Source: Buddleja alternifolia (lineage: Eukaryota; Streptophyta; Magnoliopsida; Lamiales; Scrophulariaceae). Taken from it: a stretch of DNA of 64,000 bases. Below are positions 56,094-64,000 of this stretch, one piece after another. The stretch's first letter is position 1, and the number at the start of each line of letters is the position of its first letter. The stretch covers positions 4,684,046 to 4,748,045 of the forward strand of contig CM033393.1 in NCBI GenBank assembly GCA_019426215.1, read 5' to 3'. The translations under genes and the position numbers were made by a program. The notes under the pieces were generated by a model. The model made no database searches, was not told where the DNA came from, and was given only the letters and a program-made list of their open reading frames with translations.

Positions 56094-57074
56094 GGAATAA
56101 ATTTTGAAATCCCGCAGTAATTCTTCCTACATTATAGAACTAGTAAACGGGATTCTCCGATCCGTGCGTATCTTTCCTCCAACTCTCCTTTTTTCCACTT
56201 CATCCATCCTCTTGGCCATGAGATCCCATTGGTTAGCCATCTCCTTAGTTTTCGCACATCCTCCTGGATTTTACTCCTAAGGAGCGAACCGATTCGTAGC
56301 TGTTGACCTCTTCGTTGAGATCCTTTTTTCCTCCCTGTCCTGGGCGAGGGTCCCGATTTTTCGTACCATATGTTTCCTCGTGCTTAAGGAGTAACCCCTC
56401 TCCCTGAAACCATTCCTGAGGGCCTGCCTTGAGGGGGATCCCATCGTCCTGGATTCCATCCTCATGAAAGTCAGTGTGCCGCATCTAGCGGCCTTCCTGT
56501 GCAGGATATTTCCTGGGGGTTTCCCCCTCTCCTCGTGTATTCACCTGCTCAACAAAATCTGTCCTACCAGCACGTTTTCCAGAGCCATTTTCTGGAGTGA
56601 ATTCCAGATCAACAAGAGTATTGACGTTTCCAAATACTTGCTATACCAGACTTCCTTCCATCGTACCCGGACCATGCGGATCCCTGTTTTCCTTTGCGGC
56701 TTATACGGCTGCGCCAATTAGTTCCTGCAATTGCACCTTAGTTAAGTGATAGGAAGACGCAACCTGCAGGGAGTCTTCCATCCCCACAACTTGCGTTCCT
56801 AGTGATGGAGAAATGCCATTTTCGCAAATTGAGATCCCACCCCCATGTGCTATGGGGGTCTCCTACATTTCGCCGATCAAACGCCTAACCAGGATGGCTG
56901 GAGTTTCAGGAGCATTGTGGCCTCCAGTCGCCGGGAGCAACGCCTCCTTATTCCCCACCACATCCAAAGTTTCGTCCACGTCCTTAGTATTGAGACCTGC
57001 CATCAAGCTTGCTAAAAAGAAAAGAACACTGATGAAAAATTACGAAAAATGTACCTCACGCCTTGAAGCTCAAT

Positions 57075-57092
57075 TTCCCACAAACGGCACCA
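57075..57092 (-). other. Tat primer binding site
   Basis: TGGTGCCGTTTGTGGGAA on minus, two bases inside the LTR. It is the site type usual in Tat elements (tRNA-Arg class). Confidence 0.8.
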
Positions 57093-57094
57093 AT

Positions 57095-57614
57095 TGATGC
57101 ACATGGGATTTACAACAATAATATTTGTATATTATTATTGCAAGAAATTGAGTAAAGAAGCAATAAAACTATATGAAAAATAGAGAGTAAAAATGTGTAA
57201 GAATGTAAGACCTTTTATTGATTATCAATAATGGGTATTTATATAAGCTAGATGGCTTTTATACAATTTTGGTAAGCTAATCCTGCTGATTTCCTTCTTG
57301 CCGCTATGTATGGTAGCTAGAGCTATTTCTGGAAGGTTTGGTTGTCCTGAAATCATGCTGAAAGCGCGTCCTGCCGGGTCTTATTTTAGGAAGACTAAAT
57401 CTTCCTGATATGGTAAGAGTTTGACCGATTTTGCTTGATTTATATCTGATTGGATCTTGATTGGATATTGTCTTCTTAATTGATTCCTTTCCTTGTAAGG
57501 CTTTGACTTGGGCTCCAATCCTAATAATTGAATGAGGCCGAAGATACAAGGCTTTTGGACCGAAGTATATCAATAAAATAGGAAGAAATATAAAACATTT
57601 CTTAGGGCTTATCA
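57095..57614 (-). repeat. Tat 5' LTR, 520 bp
   Basis: Bounded by TGATGC on the left and GCTTATCA on the right, so on minus it runs TGAT...ATCA. A minus-strand TATATAAAT box lies near 57238-57246. No partner LTR remains in the window. Confidence 0.75.
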
Positions 57615-57912
57615 GTTTGGCCCAATGGATAATATCGACCCATATCACAGAGCAAGTAGTTTACCTTTAGAATTCGGCCAAGCCACACGAGATCTTTTAT
57701 TGCAAAATAGTATTGCATTTCATGCTGCATATCATGTATGACCGACAAGTGTATATAATCCACATTAAATTTATATTTAAGAAAATATTTTATACACTTG
57801 TCATTCATATGTGAAGTGCAATAGAAGATTGCAACATCGTTTGCAATAGAAGATCCGGACTGCGGCCAAACAGGTTCGGACTAAAAATTCCTCGGGCAAT
57901 ACCATTTTTTGA
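57615..57912. other. 3' flank of the EIN3-like gene
   Basis: No gene. This is the only DNA between the Tat LTR and the stop codon of the host gene, so it probably holds the 3' untranslated region. Confidence 0.5.
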
Positions 57913-59292
57913 TTAGGCCTCATCAAGGTCCTGATATGCTATATCCCAAATAGAAGTTGCAATTTCCCCTTGTAAGAACTCCTCATCCGTTGATGGTTTA
58001 GGATTCAAATCCACATCCCCACCATAATTACCATGATCCATTTCCATCCCATTTTCTCCCCAACAATTCCCATAATTATCTTCCATAGTACTACTACTAC
58101 TAGCTCCCTCCCTCCCCTTCTCCATTGCTATATGTATCCAGTCATTCAAATTCATTTCTCTACTCAATTTTTCTTGATTATTATTCTCCCCAACATCCCC
58201 ACGAACACGTGTCAAGTCGTGATTGGTTCTTGGGTTCTTGTTCGAAAATCCAAATTCTAAATCACTTTTTGGGCACTTTGAGTTTTTGCAAGCATACGAA
58301 GCATCAATAGTCCCATCTTCACAAACAAAGTCGCATTTCCTCTTCTCAATAATCCTAAAATTAGAGTAATCAAGATTTTCCAATGACGATTCCCCTCGTT
58401 CTTCTGCTTCTTCTTCGTCCTTTTCTTCTGAAACTCTAAGCGACTTTTCAGTCAGCTTCAAAAGCGCTTCTTCCTGATTAACGACTTTAGACCAAATCGC
58501 AGTATCTTTCGCAGTCATCTTATCCTGTAAAGACTTAGACTGATTGACAACTCTTCTCATTCTCCCCATGTTCATCGCCATATGTTTGATAATTCCAGCC
58601 AAAACACTAATCTTCCAAGCTTTCTTCAAATCATGAGGCTTCCGATACGGCGGAGCCCCTTGCTCTTGCGCCACCCCTTGATCGCCCCACCACAGCTCAT
58701 CCCCCTTCGGCCACCACGGCGGCGGCAGGCCCCTCTCCAACGGAAATCGCCGCTGCGGCGGCACGCAGTGTTGCATTAACGCAGAAAGAAAAGAACCTAA
58801 AGTCGTATCCTGCAATTCCTGCAACATATACATATAAGATATCGGGTCCATCTCTCCGGCCGCCGCCGCTTCAACGATCTTCGGCAAGAACTCGGCTATA
58901 GCCACCGGAGCACTCTGATCGAATCGGGCTTTCTCCTTCCACCACTCACGGAGACTCTCCGACGAGCCCGTCACCGGCTTTCCTTTCTCCGGCACGATGC
59001 CGTAGACGAAGCCCTGGCCGTTGCAGACCTCCATGATTTTTACCATGTATTTGAGGATTGTGTCTTGGGCACGTGACATTTTTTTGCGGCGTGATTGCTC
59101 CAATTTGAGCTTTGATTCAGGTTCGTCTTCATCAGTGACGCGTTTGGCTTTGAGTTTTTGCATGCGCATGCGGTCTTTCCACATACGTTCCTTGAGATCG
59201 TCGTAGCTGATTCTTTCATCCTCGCTGTCTTCCGGCGCCGCCGTGGAGGTGCTCGGGGTTGGTGGCTCGATTTCGCCGTGAAAATCCACCAT
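57913..59292 (-). CDS. EIL: EIN3/EIL-type ethylene or sulfur response transcription factor
   Basis: 459 codons in one exon, intact. EIN3-family proteins are nuclear, plant-specific DNA-binding factors that act downstream of EIN2 in ethylene signalling (EIN3/EIL1) or in sulfur response (EIL3). The conserved N-terminal half is complete: acidic start, basic region [16 protein letters not shown] (36-51), [16 protein letters not shown] (68-83), [16 protein letters not shown] (94-109), [13 protein letters not shown] (114-126) and [14 protein letters not shown] (214-227). The divergent C-terminus is acidic and Asn/Gly-rich, as in activation domains. The length is close to the short EIL4 class and well below EIN3 (about 620). 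The start is the first ATG of the conserved frame. Ethylene function is not assured for this class. Confidence 0.92.
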   Translation of the reverse strand: MVDFHGEIEPPTPSTSTAAPEDSEDERISYDDLKERMWKDRMRMQKLKAKRVTDEDEPESKLKLEQSRRKKMSRAQDTILKYMVKIMEVCNGQGFVYGIVPEKGKPVTGSSESLREWWKEKARFDQSAPVAIAEFLPKIVEAAAAGEMDPISYMYMLQELQDTTLGSFLSALMQHCVPPQRRFPLERGLPPPWWPKGDELWWGDQGVAQEQGAPPYRKPHDLKKAWKISVLAGIIKHMAMNMGRMRRVVNQSKSLQDKMTAKDTAIWSKVVNQEEALLKLTEKSLRVSEEKDEEEAEERGESSLENLDYSNFRIIEKRKCDFVCEDGTIDASYACKNSKCPKSDLEFGFSNKNPRTNHDLTRVRGDVGENNNQEKLSREMNLNDWIHIAMEKGREGASSSSTMEDNYGNCWGENGMEMDHGNYGGDVDLNPKPSTDEEFLQGEIATSIWDIAYQDLDEA

Positions 59293-60117
59293 TATGTTCT
59301 CTGTATCTATATGTACGTACTTTGGGGGAAATTAAATAGATAGATGATGGATGATAAGTATAGAACGGCGGTTAATTAAAAGAGATCTGGTACGGCAACA
59401 ATTTACGAGATTGAAAGTTGATATTGGCTATATGTGTGTGTATGTGTGTGTGTGAATATATATATTATATCATGTTAATGTCGGAATGTGAGTTGTGGGT
59501 AGCTAGTGAAGGAGATGACGTGGGAAATGGATGAAATTGAGGAATTTGTTGGGAGGGATTGAAGTTGGCGGATGTGAGCAGTGATGAAAGCTTAGGCAGG
59601 TTGGCAGAGAGGTGAATCACAATTCATACAGGGTTTAATTGCATGCATGTGAGCCACACATGGGTTTGTGTAGGGTTAGTTTCATTCTAACCAATTGAAA
59701 GTTTTAGACTGGAAAAAAAAATTGCCACCCAAGACGTACACCAGTATTAATTCCATGCAAAGTTGACGCGTAGATGCTACGTGTATTAGTTTGGATCATC
59801 CATCGATCTTGGTATTTCATTTTTCATTTCAGATGACGCAAGTTAATCAAGTGTATATGAATATATAGAATGTGTGATAATATTTACGTCTAATGTGCAT
59901 CTATGATATGAAATACGATATGACACGCACACTGCACACTAAGAAAGGGATGACCAGAATGACATATAATTGGTCTTGTCTGTTCACCAACCCTCGAAAA
60001 TTTTAGGTGTGTCCTTTGAAACTCTATTTGTGTTTTGGCTATTGTAACTAACTGAGCCAACTTATGATTGATTAGATAATAAATTCCACTTGTCAATTTA
60101 TTGATGTTCAATACAAT
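59293..60117. other. Upstream region of the EIN3-like gene
   Basis: No other gene seen. It contains a (GT)n/(AT)n microsatellite at about 59430-59470 and probably the promoter and 5' leader. A TATA-rich run at 59456-59470 is possible but its AT repeat makes it weak evidence. Confidence 0.4.
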
Positions 60118-62705
60118 AAAAATGACTTACTATAAAGTAATATTGAACTTGTTATGTGATTAATTAGGTGATAGATCACATAATCTTTCATCTAGGGTCT
60201 AAAAATGTGGTGTTGTGTAGCGACTTCAAAGCAGAGTTTTGCGTTGCGAAGCTCTTATCTTTTTTAAAATCACATAATTGTCAATGAGATCAAGTTGCTC
60301 GAACACAACTTTAAATTGAAAATCTCCAATCGAGTTTGACCTGATGATTAGTGCTTGGATTGAGAATCAAACCAAGCGAAACAGGGGCAAGGTTGCCTAA
60401 CTGGGCTTAATCTCGTATAGCAATTAAACCTTATAATACATAATTATATTACCCGATGTACTCGACAACAAAATTAAGGGAATCAATATAACAATAAAGA
60501 GAAATTTTATTATAGCCTATTTAAGCGCTCTAGAGAAGTTGTGCTGAGAAAAGAAGGTAAATAAAGCGAATAGTGCATGAGCCCCTTCAAAGAGGAAATA
60601 AAGTGGTATTTATAGGTTTAAAGTTACATCATATTGCCACAAACTGTACATGTGGGTCAACTAGGTGAGCCAGGTGTTCCATGATGCTTGGAGATAACAC
60701 ATTTCGAGGTCGATCTATTGACCAATTCTAACCTGAGGTAAATTCCTCATGGTGTGGTCGAAAGGATCAAGTTGCTTTAAGCCATGTACCTGACCTAGAT
60801 CAGGTTAAGATAGTAATGGTGGTATGGGGTTTTTGAGCCCATATTATTTGTTCCTCCAATTTTCAAGTTCAATGTGAGCTCGAACGTTGTGACTTAGAAA
60901 TAAATCATGGTTTATTTTCCATGCAAACTTAATTGTCGTGATCCGTCCAAGCACTTAATGCTTTGCCATTCATACTCTTCATTTTCTAGGTAGAAAAGCG
61001 GGGTGGGCACAATTCTCTATCATCGAAATGTGCTCTTCTACTCCTTGGAGATTTAACTATTGTTCGATCTCCCTCACAAATTGCTAATTTGACTGTAAGA
61101 TCAAACTTCCTTCTATAAATATAAGTTTCGTTGCTAACATTTTCACACTTTATTTTTGCATTGCAAGGTCGAAAAACTCGAATAACTGTTTCGAGGGTGT
61201 GCATCTATTTAGTTTCCTTGAATCCTTTAGGGTTTTTTTTCCTAATCTTTTTCTTTCAATATTGTAGATTTATGACTCTGTTTCCCTGAACTCGTACTTA
61301 TGGGTCGGAAGACAATCTGAATCAAATCTAGGCAATCGATCCCAAAGAGATCATAGATACAATCCTTATCTTCTAGGGGGTACATTGACTTCCGAGGCTA
61401 CAACACCTAGAGTGGTGTGTCGTGACCTAAATCCTCCTCTTACTTGACTAATGTATAGGGTTATATAATCGGCTCTCACACGACCCAACCCCCAAGGAAC
61501 ATAGTTAGAGTCTTTGAGGTCCAAATAATCCTAATATCACCTAATTGAAATGTTTGACCAGTCGAGCCCCTCTTCTAAAGGTTGACTCAAGATTGTCCTC
61601 ATTCTCAACTTGTTCAAGCTCCCTAATGCTCTCTACTTGAGCTATTCGATTCGATTTTTTGATGTTCAGAAGCTTCGAAGTGAGTTCTATATTCGTCAAA
61701 ATATGCCTCATAATCACTTATTCTACCCAATACATGTTTGATCCTCCTATTAATTGTCGTGTCTTCCATATGTAATGTATTTAAGTCTGGACATTGATTG
61801 TCTATGTAATGCCCTCCCACATTGGGAAAGATGAGAAAATTGATGATTTTATATATAGAAGCCCAAAAATTCAAGTGTAACAATGGATATCCATTTTGGA
61901 TCATGGTTTAAATGTCCAACTCCAGGTTACTCTTAGTGGGTTCGATGAGATTTCTCTGGTCCAACGGGATCGTGAGCCCGAGGCTTGACAAATGGTATTA
62001 GAGTCACTTACCAGCCAGAATATCGAGAGCTAAGTGCTACAAGGTGCGAGAGCCATCTCTTGAGCCCGTGGAGCCACCGCTAGAGTCCTGATGCCTGGGG
62101 ACGGATTCTGGATTGAGTTAGCGATGAGGACATCGCTCCTCGAATGAGGTGTGATTGAAATGATCTCCCACATTGGGAAAAATGAGATAGTTAAAGAGTT
62201 TATATATGAAAGCCCAAGAATTTAAGCGTAATAATGAAATTCATTTTGGGTCGTGGTTTAAATGCCCAACTTAAGGTTAAGTTACGCTCAGTGAGTTTGA
62301 TGATATTTTTCTGGTCTAACGGGCTCGTGATTTTGGAGCGTGATAGTCTATCCCAGAATCTGTAAAATGTATATGATCTGTCAATACTTGTACATTCTCT
62401 CGACCCAACTCATTCCTAACTCTTACTGGATACATAATAAGGTTCCATAGTTGTCATGTCTCTATTCGAGATCGAGCTCTTTTGGAGGCATTTTTGGTCT
62501 TTAAAATCTATCATTGATTTGATTGTATGAACCGGTGGTGACCCTCTTTTCTTTTACTTGACTGGTGGAAAATATTGTAAATTTCTACATAAGGTTCTCT
62601 TTATAATCATGGCAAAAAATTGAAGAAAGGATGTTTCGTGTTTTAATGTTCAATGCCCTTCCAATGGATCATGAAGGTACCTCGAATATGAAGAAAAGTA
62701 AGGGT
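60118..62705. repeat. Dispersed repeat, copy 2, with TRIM insertion
   Basis: Direct copy of 980-2792. It contains 205 bp absent from copy 1 (about 61590-61795) and a TRIM element (61805-62345). Otherwise it is co-linear with scattered substitutions. Confidence 0.7.
61805..62345 (+). mobile_element. TRIM element, 541 bp, TSD GTCTA
   Basis: Two LTR-like repeats of about 190 bp (61805-61990, TGTAATGCCCTCCCACATTG...TTGACA; 62156-62345, TGAAATGATCTCCCACATTG...TGATA) enclose 165 bp. A primer-site-like TGGTATTAGAGTCA follows the first LTR at 61993. GTCTA flanks at 61800-61804 and 62346-62350. It has no coding capacity, as usual for TRIMs, and the 5S-like sequence of the Cassandra type was not seen. 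Confidence 0.82.
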
Positions 62706-64000
62706 ATGTTTTTCGTGTTTTCGAACAAACGAGTCTAGGGAAGGATTTCGAATGTTCGATCCAAGCCCCGTGATAATTCAAAACCTAGAATTATCTAATA
62801 ACCCCTGCTTATATGAGCTAATGATGGTTTAAGTCTTGCAAATAACTTTCGTGATGTGAAAAATAAAGAAGATACACTGATATTCAAGCAATTTAATCAA
62901 CACTTAAATGCCTAAATAAAAATATATCTCAACGGCTAAGGAAGATACACTGAAATTTAAGCAATTAATCAACACTTAAAAGCTTAAACGTAGATATACC
63001 TCCATGAATTCTTCGGTGAATTCTTCTTCACATGGAAATGAAGTGCTCGAAAGTAACGCTGCTAACGAACCGATTGACGCCACCAACTAACTATTCTAGA
63101 ATCTAATTATGCTAAATCTAATTACGTCTAAGCTAGTCTAATGACAGAAAGAAAGAAAGAAATTCTTTTGCAGTGATTGTTATCTGGTCCTTTTATCGTC
63201 TTTCCTTTTTCGCATATATACTCCCGGCCTTCTATCTTGGTTTTCTTGTAACCTCCACGTTCGCCACCTCTCGGAAACAGCTCGCAACTTCCTTTTTGAA
63301 TTTACTTTGCTTTTTCCTTCCTTGGTGATCATTGGGCTTTCAAAGGTTCGCCCTTTATTCCTTGTGTTCGAATTCTGGATCCTACAGTTGACAGGCCCAA
63401 TTTTTGGCTCATCTGCCCTCATTAGAATTGCACCTCTCTTTTGGGCTCTATATAAATTACTGGCCCAAATCCAATTTTTCTTATATGTAAACATATGCCC
63501 CCCTAATGCTCTTGAATGTTTCGAATTAATGGGCATTAAATATGCTCGCACGCTTCGAATTCGCAAGTATTAATTGACACGCCTGCTCATCGATATATGT
63601 TCAAATAGTTTGTTTCATATTTATTAAAAAGACACGTCCTCTTATGAGCGCCTTTTCATATTTTTTGGCGGGTATAGAAATACGTACCTCTTGATGAAAA
63701 AACGTCAGAGGCTTTTCATCTTCCTGATAACTAATAAGTGTGTCTTTTCATCACCGGGTGTTTAAAATCCCTATAAATAGCCGATTACCCTTTTACTATA
63801 ACATAACTATCTTGCTCATCGACTTCATTTCCCTTTCACTTCGTCTTCTTCGAGCGAATCCGCACGTCCATCATCTTCGAGGGATTTCGTCTTTCAACTC
63901 CTTTATTTTCGCACGGTAGTAATCAGAATTTCTCTCCTTCTCTTTCATCCCTTTTCTAGTGTCTCATTATTACCTCGGATTGATGGTTGTTCCCCATCAC
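62706..64000 (+). other. Non-coding; possible promoter at the right edge
   Basis: No gene was recognised. CTATAAATAG at 63771-63780 is followed by a long CT-rich stretch (63820-63960), like a plant promoter and 5' leader or an LTR U3-R. Any transcript body would lie beyond the window. Confidence 0.35.

Larger units (their letters stand above)
51010..57614 (-). mobile_element. Truncated Ty3/gypsy element, Tat lineage
   Basis: Minus strand: 5' LTR 57095-57614, primer site 57092-57075, gag, HHCC finger, protease, RT and two-part RNase H. It stops inside the integrase N-terminus near 51042; the rest and the 3' LTR are missing. The archaeal-type second RNase H and the tRNA-Arg-type primer site are Tat hallmarks. 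RT is interrupted by a 1.1-kb insertion plus duplication. Several frames are broken. The left edge (about 51000-51042) adjoins a foldback MITE. Confidence 0.85.

Noticed and set aside
61623..61904. 93-codon minus-strand frame in the dispersed repeat
   Set aside because: It crosses the edge of the TRIM element, so the frame is created by the insertion.
61993..62155. Cassandra-type 5S rRNA sequence in the TRIM
   Set aside because: No 5S promoter boxes or 5S-like stretch were seen in the LTRs or the spacer.
980..62705. The two end repeats as LTRs of one giant element
   Set aside because: No TG...CA ends or target duplication, and an intact EIN3-like gene plus many independent elements lie between them.
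63180..63566. 128-codon minus-strand open frame
   Set aside because: It is basic and of low complexity, has no recognisable motif, overlaps an equally long plus-strand frame and lies in promoter/LTR-like DNA.

Overview
This is a plant nuclear genome window, most likely from a eudicot. The signs are AT-rich intergenic DNA, plant-type LTR retrotransposons (Copia and Ty3/gypsy Tat), CACTA, hAT and Mutator-like elements, degenerate TTTAGGG repeats, and one intact EIN3-like gene. No bacterial-type gene, CRISPR array, rRNA or tRNA gene was recognised. Nearly everything is mobile DNA, and much of it is nested so clearly that target-site duplications (TSDs) can be read on both sides of the insertions.

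Layout. (1) 980-2792 and 60118-62705 are two copies of one dispersed repeat; the right copy holds a TRIM element. (2) 2860-7493 is an LTR element (TSD GACCT) with near-identical LTRs around a decayed Copia interior. (3) 7745-40604 is one large, exploded Copia element, called Copia A here (minus strand, TSD GCTCT). Its left LTR is split by a 17.5-kb CACTA element (8371-25881, TSD ATA). Its gag is split by a younger Copia B (32305-36747, TSD AAGAT). Its pol has been replaced by the 3' end of a SIRE-like Copia (26883-31148). (4) 40717-43527 is a solo LTR (TSD GAACT) holding a 1.15-kb Mutator-like MITE full of hairpin repeats. (5) 43533-50985 holds fragments: hAT transposase, Copia integrase, a Transposase_28-type ORF, a CACTA-like end, an orphan last exon of an inositol polyphosphate 5-phosphatase, and a foldback MITE. 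(6) About 51010-57614 is a truncated Tat gypsy element whose RT is broken by a 1.1-kb insertion plus duplication. (7) 57913-59292 is the only intact host gene, an EIN3/EIL-type transcription factor.

The most unusual content lies inside the CACTA element. It is a nearly complete endogenous pararetrovirus (Caulimoviridae) on the minus strand, 14054-22562. It has a TATA box, poly(A) signal, tRNA-Met primer site and seven ORFs. Its gene order looks like a hybrid. Two small 5' ORFs resemble badnavirus/tungrovirus ORF1 and ORF2, and the first has no AUG and seems to start at AUU overlapping the previous stop. They are followed by separate movement, coat, polymerase and viroplasmin/transactivator ORFs in the caulimovirus manner. 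Only the coat ORF is visibly broken, by one frameshift and one stop codon.

The CACTA element also carries a 1.45-kb hAT-like element, a Copia deletion derivative (TSD ATAGT) in which gag is fused to the RNase H tail, a GC-rich minisatellite and some exon-like blocks. No CACTA transposase was recognised, so it would need help from elsewhere to move. The relative order of insertions follows from the nesting. Absolute ages, genus assignments and expression cannot be settled by reading alone.
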